Assembly: GCA_034190875.2 (NCBI GenBank)
Contig: CM067349.1
Location: forward strand, 30,678,020 to 30,742,019
Length of the DNA: 64,000 nucleotides
Direction: 5' to 3'
DNA from: Urechis unicinctus
Taxonomy: Eukaryota > Annelida > Polychaeta > Xenopneusta > Urechidae
Position numbers and translations under genes: made by a program. The notes under the pieces are model-generated. The model was given only the letters and a program-made list of their open reading frames with translations. It was not told the DNA's origin and did not search any database. Every line of letters starts with the position of its first letter. Within the stretch, counting starts at the first letter, position 1. Below are positions 1 through 34,501 of the stretch, one piece after another.

Positions 1-6
1 TCAAGT

Positions 7-1188
7 ATGGTGTCGGCGCGAATCACTCGGAGTATGGTAAGCCTGCTGCGCGCCATCACTCTCATCTTATTCTGGGCTGTCATGGCGTCTGTGTTGGCCG
101 AGCATGGATCGCGATTTTTCGGCAATTTCTTTCTTGGAAATACAACAGAGAGTGATATCGATGTGGATATCGCAGCCATTCGTCGTGATCAAATGGATAT
201 GCCGGTGATGCCTACAAAGCCGAAGGCCAATACAGTTGCACCAGCCACTTTACCCGCTGTGAACAGGTCGAACGTTAGTGAAGTAAGAGGCGTAGAATTC
301 GAGCTTCCCTTTGAAAAAAAGCCTCCAGTTGTTATCAGTAGTGATACTGGGGAGGATGATGATGTTATGTCGAAGGGCGTCCAACGACTGCCTGATTGCA
401 TTGTGATAGGAGTACGGAAGGGAGGAACGCGCGCTCTGACCACTTTCCTGGCGCTCCATCCTAACATAGTAACTGTGAAAAGGGAAGTCGAGTTCTTCAA
501 TGATGATAACAACTATAACAAAGGCTTAGACTGGTACCGTAAACAGATGCCAATGTCACATCCAACGAAACAAGTGCTCATCGAAAAATCGGCAGAATAT
601 TTCCATAAATCCTTTGTTCCTGAACGCGTATATAAAATGAAGAAAGATATCAAGTTGATATTGGTGGTACGAGATCCATTCGTTCGTCTTGTGTCGGATT
701 ATAACTTTATCCGGCGCTATGCGGCCATGACTGCTTCAAGCTATCCATTTATAGAACTCAGGCACAGCTTAGAAGACCTTCTCATAGATAATAGAACAGG
801 TCAACTTATATACGATCATAAAGAATTCGGCGGTCTTCATCGCTCACAATACGCTAAATTCTTCAAGAATTGGCTAGACTGGTTTCCAAGAGAAAACATC
901 CATATAGTCGACGGTGACCGCCTTGCCAAAGAGAACCCCGCGTTTGAGCTGAGTAAAGTTGAAACATTTATCAATGTCAAACATTACCTCACGGAAGACA
1001 TGTTTGTTTTTGACGAGCAAAAAGGATTCTATTGCACCAAGGCAACAGGGTGTCTAGGAAAGGAAAAGGGCCATAAACTTCCCAATTTTGACCCAGTCTT
1101 TGTCAGAAAGGTAAAAATGTTTTTCAAGAAATTCAACGATCAATTTTATGAACTTGCTGGTCGAACATTTGATTGGGACCGCATGTAA
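7..1188 (+). CDS. Heparan sulfate glucosamine 3-O-sulfotransferase-like (HS3ST family)
   Basis: A 393-residue single-exon reading frame. An N-terminal hydrophobic segment (about residues 12-32) after a short basic stretch predicts a Golgi type II membrane protein, and a low-complexity stem runs to about residue 125. The sulfotransferase domain follows. The 5'-phosphosulfate-binding loop GVRKGGTRAL lies near residue 136, the EVEFFND stretch corresponds to the family's catalytic-Glu region, and LVVRDPFVRLVSDY is the 3'-phosphate-binding strand and helix. A Cys pair with a GCLG motif near residues 344-350 matches the conserved disulfide. In this family the enzyme transfers sulfate from PAPS to the 3-OH of glucosamine in heparan sulfate. 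Length and motif order suit HS3ST1/5-type enzymes. The first ATG is only 6 bases into the window, so an upstream exon cannot be excluded; a second ATG lies 10 codons in. The paralogue number is not resolvable. Confidence 0.9.
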   Translation: MVSARITRSMVSLLRAITLILFWAVMASVLAEHGSRFFGNFFLGNTTESDIDVDIAAIRRDQMDMPVMPTKPKANTVAPATLPAVNRSNVSEVRGVEFELPFEKKPPVVISSDTGEDDDVMSKGVQRLPDCIVIGVRKGGTRALTTFLALHPNIVTVKREVEFFNDDNNYNKGLDWYRKQMPMSHPTKQVLIEKSAEYFHKSFVPERVYKMKKDIKLILVVRDPFVRLVSDYNFIRRYAAMTASSYPFIELRHSLEDLLIDNRTGQLIYDHKEFGGLHRSQYAKFFKNWLDWFPRENIHIVDGDRLAKENPAFELSKVETFINVKHYLTEDMFVFDEQKGFYCTKATGCLGKEKGHKLPNFDPVFVRKVKMFFKKFNDQFYELAGRTFDWDRM

Positions 1189-1475
1189 GCCCTCTGTGAT
1201 GTTAATGTACTTATGTAATAGTTATTAGTTATTTGTATGTGCGAAGAATGATCGATGAATGCTGCCATTGATGTCATCTTCTCGTTACATAATATGTAAC
1301 ATATATCTACGTATGTCTTCTCTTCATAACATACCTTCATCTCAGACTGGTACCATAGATTCCTATTCGCACCCCTTTCATGCGATTATCCTTTACATCA
1401 CACCAGCAACAGCTGTTCGCTCGACCAAAGTTAATTGCCTCATTACCATAACTGCGCCATGTAACGTCATCAGTC

Positions 1476-1481
1476 AATAAA
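1476..1481 (+). promoter_or_regulatory. Polyadenylation signal AATAAA, sulfotransferase gene
   Basis: A canonical AATAAA lies 288 bases after the sulfotransferase stop codon, a normal distance for the end of a short 3' UTR. Confidence 0.5.
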
Positions 1482-1890
1482 CATTTGCATATTCGTATTT
1501 TATATTACGCATTAAAAAGACTGTCGGTCACAGTAATGAAATTAGCTATTTGGCTATTTTAAATTAAACCAGAAGTTGTATTATAAACTGACTATATATA
1601 AATGGGCTTGAATTATTATATTGTTATACATCTACAAAGATATATTCCACAAGTTAATAGCCATCATGTGAGTGAAACCATAATAGTGCTGTGAAGCAAC
1701 ATGTGATATTATGCATTAACACAGCAGAGACAATCTGAGAAAATGACAAATATAGAGAGCATGAATTAACGAAGCGAGGGAGAAAAGGAAATATACAAAT
1801 GAGAGAATTGAATGAATGTAGAAGACGAGAGACATATGAGAAGGACGAAAAGATCGAGGTGAAAAAGACAAATAAATATTAAAAAGTACA

Positions 1891-1989
1891 GAAAGATCAA
1901 AATACAAAATTAAAGAATAGAATGAAAGAACTGTTTGAAAGAAAGATCAAAATACAAAATTAAAGAATAGAATAAAAGAACTGTTTGAC
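1891..1989. repeat. Tandem duplication, 50-bp period, two copies
   Basis: Two nearly identical 50-base units start with GAAAGATCAA at 1891 and 1941. They differ at single positions only. Confidence 0.8.
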
Positions 1990-2985
1990 TCATATGATGT
2001 TGTTTGATGACATATTGTTGACCTGCACATGTCCGCTGCCAATAAAGGGAGGCCTCTTATGATCTTGACCTTGAACCGCAAACCGAAATACACCCCCACA
2101 AACACCTGCTCCCTGATCAAAAGGCTAGGTGTTTACGCGTGTAGGACAAAACAGCCCTCAACATTATAGACAAGCATTCAACACATATTTAAGCATTCGT
2201 CAAAATCAGCACAGTTCATTAGTGACCCGTCAAATATAAGCTTCTAAGAAAACAAACCAAGGTGCAAGGGAGCTAGGAACAGGCCGCGCGAATCGCTGTA
2301 AAAGTGAATTGATTTTCAGTGTCTGCGAAGGTGGTATGGATTACCGATGTTCAGCCTGGAAGACAACGACATTAAGAGGAAAGTGTAAATGCTACGGGAA
2401 TATGATACGTGGCACCACCTCATGGTACATACATATACATGTACATGGCACCGTGTTAGCACCGAGGCGAGTCTGCTACGGCCGGCTGCCACATCATTAT
2501 ACCCCAGATAACTTGCGCCAATCCGGATCCATAAATCGGAGCCGGGAGTAATATGAAAGCGCGAGTTAGCGAATTTAGGGTGAAAGTAGCGTCTTTTGGG
2601 CCAGTGGATTTCCTTGTCAGAGCAAATACAAATTTATTACATACAGTCAGACTACACCTCGCCCATGGAAGCGAATTGTGAAAGCGCTCTATTACGGATG
2701 GCAGATGTCATTATTTTCGGCTAAATAAGCGGGTCCTAGACCTGCGCGCGAGTTATTTAGATTCCCGAATAAAAACGATTCGAGTTATCGGGGCAGAGCT
2801 GTAGCTTGACCATTGAACGGCTCAAGCGTAGCCGCATTAAACAAATGAAGAATGTTTAGGTGTCCTATTTACAGTCCAGTAACGCAGGGATTTAACATCT
2901 ACTCATAATTTGTGTTAAACACGCGGTGATGTGTTAAGAATCGAAATCCCAATGGAGCGAGCGATTACACGGAGGTGATTGTGTC

Positions 2986-3540
2986 ATGACAGGTGAGACG
3001 ATAATGATGATGACAGATGAGAAGGTAATGATGATGAGAGGTAACAAGATAATGATGGTGACAAGTGGGGTGATAATGATGGTGACAAGTGGGGTGATAA
3101 TGATGATGACAGCTGAGAAGATAATGATGATGACAGCTGAGAAGATAATGATGGTGACAGGTTGGATGATGAAGATGGTGACAGGTGAGAAGATAATGAT
3201 GGTGACAGGTTGGATGATGAAGATGGTGACATGTGAGAAGATAATGATGGTGACAGGTTGGATGATGAAGATGGTGACAGGTGAGAAGATAATGATGATG
3301 ACAGCTGAGAAGATAATGATGATGACAGCTGAGAAGATAATGATGGTGACAGGTTGGATGATGAAGATGGTGACAGGTGAGAAGATAATGATGGTGACAG
3401 GTTGGATGATGAAGATGGTGACAGGTGAGAAGATAATGATGGTGACAGGTTGGATGATGAAGATGGTGACAGGTGAGAAGATAATGATGGTGACAGGTTG
3501 GATGATGAAGATGGTGACAGGTGAGAAGATAATGATGATG
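2986..3540. repeat. 24/48-bp minisatellite
   Basis: About 23 tandem copies of a 24-base unit built on ATAATGATGGTGACAGG. Two variants, ending GTTGGAT and GTGAGAA, alternate to form a 48-base higher-order unit. Because 24 is divisible by three and stops are absent, long reading frames exist on both strands (Met/Thr-rich and Ser/Leu/Pro-rich). I regard them as by-products of the repeat. Confidence 0.9.
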
Positions 3541-3768
3541 TAAGGTTGAGTGATTCAGGTATATTGGACGTCTGATTTTATGTATCCTAATTTCCCCACT
3601 CAGTCATGCGTTGCCCCTCGACATAGAATACCCCTCCACATAAATGTCACCTGAGCGCTGTTTCTTATGATGGTTTAGGTAATATAGAAAACGAGTGATT
3701 GAAAAATTGAACTTTAATTCAGTATCTGATTTCAAGGACTTTGCAGGCTGTTACTCTGTGACCATTTT

Positions 3769-4037
3769 AGCCATATGAGCGTGTTTGGTATACAGGCCTT
3801 TAGCCATATGAGCGTGTTTGTATACAGGCCTTTAGCCATATGAGCGTGTTTGATATACAGGCCTTTAGCCATATGAGCGTGTTTGATATACAGGTCTTTA
3901 GCCATATGAGCGTGTTTGATATACAGGCCTTTAGCCATATGAGCGTGTTTGGTATACAGGCCTTTAGCCATATGAGCGTGTTTGGTATACAGGCCTTTAG
4001 CCATATGAGCGTGTTTGGTATACAGGCCTTTAGCCAT
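3769..4037. repeat. 33-bp minisatellite, about 8 copies
   Basis: Unit CCATATGAGCGTGTTTGGTA followed by TACAGGCCTTTAG, repeated head to tail with G/A variation in the GGTATAC/GATATAC part. One copy lacks a base. The period is a multiple of three, so both strands give open repeated peptides. No flanking exon signals are seen. Confidence 0.9.
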
Positions 4038-4046
4038 GCTCGCTAA

Positions 4047-5069
4047 CCCAAATAACAGGGAAAACACGACCACGATCAATGTACGTGTAAGTATCGCACG
4101 TTGCACACCTTGTGGCACACTGAACTGATCGTTAGCGAGTGTATATGGGGGTTAGGAGGGGTAGGGGGTAGGGGCATAATCATTCATTTAAAGCAAACTT
4201 TAGTAATAAAAGATAAACAGCGTTAATAAAGACACAAACGTATCACTGCGCAAATAAATTTAAATAAATAAACACAAATGAATCTCAATTTACAACACCA
4301 GCTCAGAATAAGATAAGATTGTATGTGATATTTGTCTAGAAAGTACCATGCAACCACTCAGCTGTCAGTCTTCAAGATGATGGTTTTCATTTAGTATACT
4401 ACTTCATTTGTATATCGTGGTAGCCAGTGGTCATTTAAAGATTGCATCACAACTTCATGAGCCCAGCAGCAAAGGAATTGGACAAACCCCACGTGATGCA
4501 CTTTTGAATGATAACATGTCCACAGTGGATGTTCGGTGGGGACGGGGGTAGAAAATTCTTGCAATCATTTTGGAGAAGGTCGACGAAAAAAATGATGCTC
4601 TATGAATGTCCCCTACGCCTATCTTAAAACGTAGAGTGTTGCAAAAAGACGTATTCAACTCTACCATATATCGTATTACGTTTATCTTTTTCTAAATTTT
4701 CTTTCAAATATTTGTGGAAGATATCAGTTTTCGTTGTATTTTATCCGATTTCTCCCCTCCACCCCGCCCCCGCGACGAAAATCCATCATGTAATAAGGAT
4801 GACACCCCTACCCCTTCTTGTATGCACTATAGTGCTAATTGAAAATAAACCGCTATTAGGCTGTATTTCTGCTTTTCGATTGCGTATCAGCAGAGAAAAC
4901 GCAAAATTCGAATCGCTTCCTTTGGCTTACCATAACATATGTACAGGTAACTCATCCGCAAAGCCGCAGATACCTTTTTACAGGTGTTCGTATTACCCTG
5001 TTACCTGGCCCGCTAATTAGGGTCGTTGGATATGGTGATAACAGACATTGATTGGGATTCTGTTACATA
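4047..5069. other. Intergenic spacer upstream of the Ig gene
   Basis: AT-rich DNA between the 33-bp minisatellite and the first Ig-gene exon. No exon with credible splice signals or known protein similarity is visible. The promoter of the Ig gene should lie in its last few hundred bases, but I see no clear TATA box. Confidence 0.4.
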
Positions 5070-8996
<3,927 letters not shown>

Positions 8997-11900
8997 GTTT
9001 ATATAACAAGCGTAACCTTTAAGATGAGCTTGTACGGACATTGTATGGTGAGGATAATGCATAAATGGTCCAATTCTTTTTGGATTTTACTGAATTAAAC
9101 TGCCTCTGTTTCGACCAAATCAGTGTTTACTCTCTCTCAAATATAAATATGTCTGCACTGTGTGGCCAACAGGGGGCGTAACGGGTGATGGCAGTCGGGG
9201 AACAACTCGTGGAAACTGTCTGTGGCTAATTCTCAACGCACTGTGGCTTGTTCTAATTCACAACCATCAGCAATAAAGATGCTTCATCTCAGATCCAATG
9301 ATCTTCTGCACAACATCCTATGATCCAATCCACGGATTCTATTGATCTCTAGACAACCTACAATGGTTCCCATGGACACCAAAAGTCCTCTACAAACCAT
9401 GGAAAACCCAGCTCATATTCTGCATATAATTTGTCTCGATTGGAACTACTGACTAGGTATATTCTGTGATATTGCTGAAGAACATGATTGCCTTGTGATA
9501 AAATGATGACTGTCTAGGAACTGGCCATGAGGATAATTTGTTATATCATCTGTCATGAAAATATCACCCTAACTTTTTGTGTTTTATTCATATTTATGTT
9601 GAAATCGGCTGTTTGTATTATTTACTATTATTTCTATGTCTAGAAATGATAACATTCCATGAATTTCATCTGACTTGATTAATGTTCGTTAACCATTCAT
9701 AGGGAGTGACGTTATAATTCCAGCTGATTTATGACAATGTAGTTATTTTAAGCATTGTACGACAAGCAATAGACACTGACATTGATCTATTTTTATATGA
9801 CCTTATTTTTAGCCATATTGTATTTACATAGAATACGGTGCATATAAGCTGTTACAATGATGGTGTTGTGTTGAACTATAAATACTCAATTGTGTTTTTG
9901 TAAAGCTTTTTTTGAAAATGCATTTATCTATTTCAATGCTATAGAAATTTTGATTTCAAATGACGATGAGTCAACAAAGATGCGTTATTTCCAGATGTGT
10001 GATGTCATTGAGGTTGATCGTCGCCTAGAACCTCTCAAGGCCTTATTCACTTGCCAATGCTATTGTCTTGCTAGGATATTTTGTTACAGTTGATAATAGA
10101 TGTTGCTATTAAATGATACCAAGATATGATGGGAAATAAAATGGTTTATTTAATTTATAGATTTGAGTGATTCAATATATTGTATCTATTAGGGAAGGTG
10201 CCATATAACAAGTGTTGGTGTGTTGTTTAACCCTAGACCTACATCTATAAGGAGAGCCTCCATATTGGCCTCATTCTTTCATTGAGGGCCAAGTGATATC
10301 AACAAGCTTGATTTTGATCATCTTGAAGAAACTACTATATTTATGTCATGTGAATGACTTCAAAGTATGTATTCCTTCAGTAGCTGCATTTACCCTCAGA
10401 AATATGGAATTCTTTCCACTTTGTAAAATAAGTTGAGGCAACACTGATGAAGTTGAATAAAATATATCCTCCGATTCGTTAAATACTTATGATCAAGATT
10501 TGCTGCATTGCTTCCGTATGCACACTTTCAATACTGCATCGAACAAAAAGCCAAATTTCACCAATTAAGTGAATGAATAATAAAATATAAATTTTTTATC
10601 TCTTTATTTTCATATTTTCCAATGACAACAAAGCATTAATTAGGAATAACGCCATGTTTGCCATAGCAGGCATTATGAATAAGGAAGAAATATAGAAAGC
10701 AGAAACCCTTAGTAACGTAATGATCTACCTAAATAATCATGGAAACAGTTGACGAGCCATGCAGCAATGACAGCCGTGAGGGAATGTCACAGGAACTATA
10801 AGAGTTAACCACAAAGTACAAATGAAATGTTTTCATTGTTTCATGTACCATCATATATTTAACTTGCACCATATAATTGGTCCCAATTAAATGAAACCTA
10901 GAGGAACAGAATAAGAAGATATATAACAACCTCAATGAAAGAAAGCTGTTAAAGCAAAAATCAACTTCAAAATCAGCTTATGCTATTAACAGCACTACCA
11001 CAAACACCCGATTCATATATACCCCACACACACACATATACACTAAAGGTTTGCTTCCCTAACGGTTAACCATGGCAACGATGTAATGCCAGCATCCATT
11101 CTGGTGACTAGCCTGTAACAAGAATAAAATTATAAATAAGCTATTCTAACTAAATTGGCCATGCTGATACACTGAGCACCCCACCCAAGCCAACTGTTTA
11201 TATGGTGCATTGGATCGCAACATAAATCAAGAGAACACAGTTTATCATCATTGTGCTAATATGTTGGATGTGTGATGATGATAAGGATGCTACCAATGGT
11301 GAGGAATACCATATAACAACAATAACCGTCATGTATCCTCCGAATCTGTGAAATCTAACCACTGTGATATCATCAGTTACACTTCTACGTGCAAACTATG
11401 CAACCCTACGAGCAAATGTATAATGTAAAGCCAGTACAAAATAGGTCTCCTGCTACAAAGTCTATTTTCCTGTGTCGATGTGTACATTAATGTGATGGTA
11501 ATATGGTAAAAAAATAACAAAACCACACGCACAATTACATTATATCTACAAGATCAGGAATTAAATTAATTAATAAAGCATATAATTATTTACAACAGTA
11601 TTTAAAGATCCCAACATAATCTTTGATTTTAAGTATCCAAAGAAAGTCACCATGTTTCCATGCATCACAATAAAAGCTACTCCCATGAAATTATGAATTC
11701 TTAGCATGTTTGTGTGATATCAGCACAGACCCCAAGAAGGCGGCATTAACATGAAACATTCATCATATCCCGCAGAGAGGAATCTTCTTGGTTTAAAGTC
11801 CTGAGAGTAAACACACTGTGGGAGTTGGGGGGGGGGGGGGGGGGGGGGGGAGGCGTGTTTCTTGGAATGTATGTTGTGCTGGTGGTCACCAGTGTGTAAG

Positions 11901-13481
11901 ATGCACTGGCAGCAGTGGTCAGCGTGTTCCATTGTCGACACGGTGTGGCTCATTTGAAGGGACTGTTTGTAAAGACGGTAGCAATTGTTCCCGGCAACTG
12001 CAACAAGATAACATATGCTTAATGCTTAATGCAGTGGATGTCACAAGCCCAAACAACACCCCCATTTCCCTGTGTCTATAGGATGATACTGACCACAATA
12101 GCATATGAAGTGATTTTATTACTAGTTAACATTGGTTAACAGAGAATCATCATTATCAGAATTATACAATTCATCATATACTAGCATGTAACTGAATTGA
12201 TCTGAAATATCATTTATGATTATTAGAAATACAGACAGCCAGAACAAAACATGCTCAGTAAATAATTGTAGCACAGCTATATTATTACAACAGAACCCAA
12301 CATAATCAAAGTAAAGAAATCTTGCTTATGCTTGTATAAATATATTTGTGGTCAGACCAAACAATGCGGCTTTAAAATTGGCTTTGTTTAACAGTTATGG
12401 TCAGATAAATTGTCACAAGAATATTGCAACTCTCAACTGAGCTGCCGTTACTAGCAACCTGGGTCCAAAAAGCCTTTAGTTAAACAGATGATTGCCAACT
12501 GCTACTAAACTGCAACCAAGAACTTAATAATTGTATGCTTAAATGTCATTTCCATGGAAACATTTGACATATCTATCAACAAGTGATGAAGGACAAAGGC
12601 AGGAAGGCAACCCTTGTGATGACACCAAATGTGATGCAATCAACTGAATGAAGTCATCACCCATCCAGATCTGCTTATTGTGCATGAGGATGAGACAGAT
12701 CTAAACCAAAACCCCATGAACCAGGGGGGGGGGGGGATAAAGGCTATGATTAACAGAACATCACAACAATAAGAAACCAGAAAAAAAACCAAAAACTGAC
12801 AATTCAAATTGAACTGGACGGGGCAACTCATCAAAATATGTGAATAAACCTTTTAGAAACTGACCCCAACAGAAGCTCGCTTTGGTTGATTGTCATCCTT
12901 TGTACACATAGCAAAACAAACCATCATCCCATCAAAGAACTGAACACTATACTAGGTAGGAATCATGGGTAGGTGACAGGAAAATTCAAGTCCCTCAAGA
13001 GCTCAATAGCCATTTAACAACTAACAACTTGGGCAATGAACAAAGCTAACTTATCTTTATAAGAAGTTGATATGATTTTACCGCAGTTATTATTTTTTTA
13101 TAAGTTGTTTCCATTTGGTTGTGAACTGTCAAATTGAAGATATAAGTCATAATTAGAGAGCTGCCATGGCAACACAAAACAATCACTGCGAACTGAGAAA
13201 ATAATACACATGCGGGTAGGTAAAAAGAGTCTGCAACACACATAAGAGACACACGGATTTCACAGAATCCAAAAACCATTAATATCCAAGTTACCATGAC
13301 AACGGACAAGACAAATGGAGACAGTCAGACATAAGCAGGGGAAGGCTTTCCATCTTGCGCTTTGCTTCTTGGGGCAGCTGCGCAAGAGCTGCCAGCCACA
13401 GCTGCCTGCTGCATGCTAGGATACTGCATACATGGATTCACTGGGACTGGTTTACGATAATCAAGCAAGGAGTCCCGGGCA
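8997..13481. other. Spacer between convergent Ig and GOLGA4 genes
   Basis: AT-rich sequence between the 3' ends of two convergent genes, so parts are probably 3' UTRs. On the plus strand AATAAA occurs near 10135 and 10453, candidate polyadenylation signals for the Ig gene. On the minus strand AATAAA (read as TTTATT) near 10599 could serve GOLGA4, which would imply a very long 3' UTR. Homopolymer G runs occur at about 11827-11850, 12724-12736 and 13867-13875. No further gene is recognised. Confidence 0.4.
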
Positions 13482-31154
<17,673 letters not shown>

Positions 31155-34100
31155 TTCATTCGATATGTTTCAGAATGGACTGTCAAAGTTATCTATCATA
31201 AGCACGGCCCTCATAATCACCATGACGCATGCGCGACACGTAGGTTTATCCGGTAACATTTACACCATAGGTATTTCATAATCCATCATGATATCATAGT
31301 AGGATTACGTTATGATGTTTGACAGTCCGTCTCTCTCGTCCTGCAACCAGGGATTCGGCTTGCTTCGCTTGAACAAAAGAGATGATAATATTCGGCGTAG
31401 TGAATCAAAAAAATTGCAAAAAGTTAATCGTGTGCCATAACGGTAACAATTGGTGAATATGTACATAAAAGTCGTAGAAAGTAATTTTGCCGTGGGGGGT
31501 TGGTGTAGGGAATTTTGACTGCAAGGTATGGCAATGTGTCGGATATTTTTGGCAACGGCCAGGTATACGAATGGGTCCGAAACTTCGAGACTTCATGCTG
31601 TTAGAATTATTTAGAACCTCCCCCACCCCGGTCCCCACCGAACCTATGGGCAAAATTGCCTCCTCACCCCACCAATCCCCGCCCAAAGTGGAGGTTAACT
31701 GTATGTATCCTTCCTCCCTAACTAACATAAGATGTACTATATTTTTTCGTAATGGCTTTATTTGTGACAATCTTGATTTCATCAACACATATTTCACATA
31801 GAAATAATTAGTATATTATACTTCGTATTGCATTTTCACACTGTCAATTTTTTGCCTAAAATGATTTTGCCTAATATTTAATAAACATCTCTGTAAAAAA
31901 AATACAAGAATAATAAAATGATCTTTCTAAAGGATAAGTCCTATGGATTGGTCCCCGATTTGGGAATGGAAAATAATATTATCTCTCCACCAGTCTGTAG
32001 TGTGGGTTATAAATGTGATACGAATAATCTGTGGCACCATTTATTAACCACTTTCATCCTATTCCTCGGTGCCAGAATGTGGAGAACGAAAAAAAAATAA
32101 AAGATACATAATTTTGTATTCTGGCCCGAGACCTACCTTTCAATGTGTTAATGAAAAGGCAATGTAATATGAGAGATCCGCCCTGTGCTAACCAGCTGGC
32201 AACAACTGACTAGAAAAAAGACTACATCGAATTGGGGGTATATAGCCCCGGTCAGACGGTGATATACATGTAGGGCTAAGGAAGGGGTCTAGCGAACGAA
32301 TGTAAAATAGGTCTGACTGTGGTGGTAGAAATATAGTTGTCTTTTTTATAATATAAGAAAGGGCAGCCATCATTTATGAATGAATCCTGTTAGTATCCCC
32401 ACACCAACACAATTATCGTTGTAGCTCGAATCGGCTACTCATTTCAAGGACATCTGCTATCGATCTCTGGTAGTCGATGCGCTGTTTGGCGGGAGTAAAA
32501 TTAACACTCTCCCAAACTGCGGTCGTGCCAAATCAGGTGGTTCATCCGACGTATTTTTGCTTGTAGTTAATTTAGCATCAGGAGCTGCTCAATGAGAACG
32601 TCTGACCTGTGTTGACTCTCTGGGATCAGCTACCTCTCTGTTTTTCATACTGTGCACGACTTGTACGTATGTAAGGCTGTGTGTCTCAAATTAGTCATCG
32701 TGGCGTGACCTAGTAGTGCTGTCTTTTACCGCAAAAGACCAGGTGAGTTGAGACCGTAGGCGCTGGATATACCATTATGATCCCACCATTATGATCACAT
32801 ACTGTGTCTGTGAAGAAATTATATTGGGAAGTTTGTTATTGTTATATAATTGCGCTCGGATATCCCCCATTCCTTCTTCCGTTACATATAATCGTTAACA
32901 GTATCAAACGTGCAAATTACATGGGCACTACTTCTCCAAATATCGTAAATAATGACTTTCCAACGGTACTTTACTCTAGGAGTAATGAAGGCGCGTGCTT
33001 CTTTCCCTCAAAGCTCCATGCTTCAATGGACCCCTCGCTCAAGGCGAATTTGGAGCAATTTTTTTTTTAAATCAATGAAAAGAAAAACGGTGATTACATG
33101 GCGTTGAGTCAATCCGCCACCCAGACACACAAAATAGTGGTTTTCCTCATCTGGCGGCAAAGCTGAATTAATCCCCTCGGCTATGGGTTAGATGACAGAG
33201 ATAGGCCATATATTAGGCGTAGGCAAGTTACCTTGGCCCTGGTGGTTGATGATCTTATTTAACCACATAGGGGGTACATGCCGGACCGAAAGTAGTCAAC
33301 AGCGCCCTCGCTGTCGAGGCGAAGTAACTTCGGCTACATTATGCGTTGTTATATTTAAGGGACAGCATCGTATTATGCTGCCACGTTGCAGCTATGATAA
33401 CTGTCGTTTCTAAAGATACACCACTACCGTCCTGATGTAATTCACCGCCCGTTTGGCACAGCCCTACCAGGTGCCGGCTGTTGATAGTGGGCCATTGCAT
33501 GATTAAAAGGAATGAACGAAGGTTTTAGTCAATTTGTTGTTGTCAACTCGGAAGTTATATCTCATGATAGAGCTTGGGCATTTTCATCTTAGTTAGCGAC
33601 TATCATCGATGAGTTTATAGCTACGCTAGGAGAGCTCTCTAGCACCTCCGCCTGCCAAAATATGTAAACATACCACTTTTGAGCAGCGCATTGCTTTGTC
33701 ATAGCTGGTCCTAAAGTCACACGTAATTTTCTGGCCTGCGGTCACCTCGAACAATCAGAAGCCTCAATGGTCGGATTCCCGAGACATTGGATCAACTGAC
33801 GTAAGTGGTTTTGTAGATTTTATGGTAGCGCCATCTAACGACGGGCGTGTGTTTCACTCATTTGCATAGCGAGTCGGAGTGAACCCTTTTTGTGCATCTT
33901 GAAGCTCTTTGCTATCATTATAAAAGTGGCCGACCAATATATGCTTCACCAAAACAATGATCTATTGAATAAAAAGAGTCCTTTTTTTCTACCTGTTTCT
34001 TGAACATTTTGACTCTTCTACGTCTCATTGACCATCTTAGCGATCAAACCTGCCCCCGGGAGCCCTTATCCTTACCGTCCGATGCGAAAACCGCTCTTTT

Positions 34101-34501
34101 GTGCCGCCTTTGGCGAATCGTTCTCACTCGGAAGACTAGTTGCCTTGAACAGTTTCCGAAGGTCACAAACCCGGCCTACGTGTGTCTCCAGAATCACGCG
34201 CAAATCCTTCTTTGCTAAGAAACGTCCATATATGGACATTCTCATGGAACATGTCATGTCAGAATCATCTGTACATTCACCATTGTTCTTGTCTCATTCT
34301 TTCTCAGTTACACTCTGTTTCAACGACTTATTGAACCATATTCAACATCCCGGAAGTGAGTTGTTAAGCTGTAAAGTTCAGTCTGATAAGAAGCTACACA
34401 TACTGTCTAGTGTTCCAGTGTAGATCTCGCAGTCTAATCTAACACACTTGTCAACTATCATTTTCCTTCCTTGCTTTTGAAGATTGTATTTCTGCTATAA
34501 G
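31155..34501. other. Head-to-head spacer, GOLGA4 and DUSP19-like promoters
   Basis: About 3.35 kb separate the divergent GOLGA4 and DUSP19-like start codons, so both promoters and 5' UTRs are probably here. It contains one MITE copy (33611-33912). Several modest open frames on both strands (for example around 31.5-31.8 kb and 34.03-34.42 kb) lack splice context or recognisable similarity, and I do not call them genes. Confidence 0.5.
33611..33912. mobile_element. MITE, copy A
   Basis: Starts GAGTTTATAGCTACGC and ends near GAAGCTCTTT. It shares with the other copies the internal blocks TTGTCATAGC, CACCTCGAACAATCAGAA, TATGGTAGCGCCA and GACGGGCGTGTGTTTCACTC. No coding capacity. It lies upstream of the DUSP19-like gene. 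Confidence 0.7.

Larger units (their letters stand above)
1189..2985. other. 3' UTR and intergenic spacer
   Basis: After the sulfotransferase 3' UTR the sequence is AT-rich with no convincing exon. It contains a 50-bp direct duplication (1891-1989). From about 2040 to 2950 it is more GC-balanced and looks non-repetitive, but I see no supported gene in it. Confidence 0.5.

Noticed and set aside
31405..31801. Overlapping 130- and 104-codon frames on opposite strands.
   Set aside because: Neither has family-like motifs or splice signals; the stretch is just 5' of GOLGA4.
34028..34423. A 131-codon plus-strand frame upstream of the DUSP19-like start.
   Set aside because: No splice context, no recognisable domain, and overlapping frames on the other strand; probably 5' flank.
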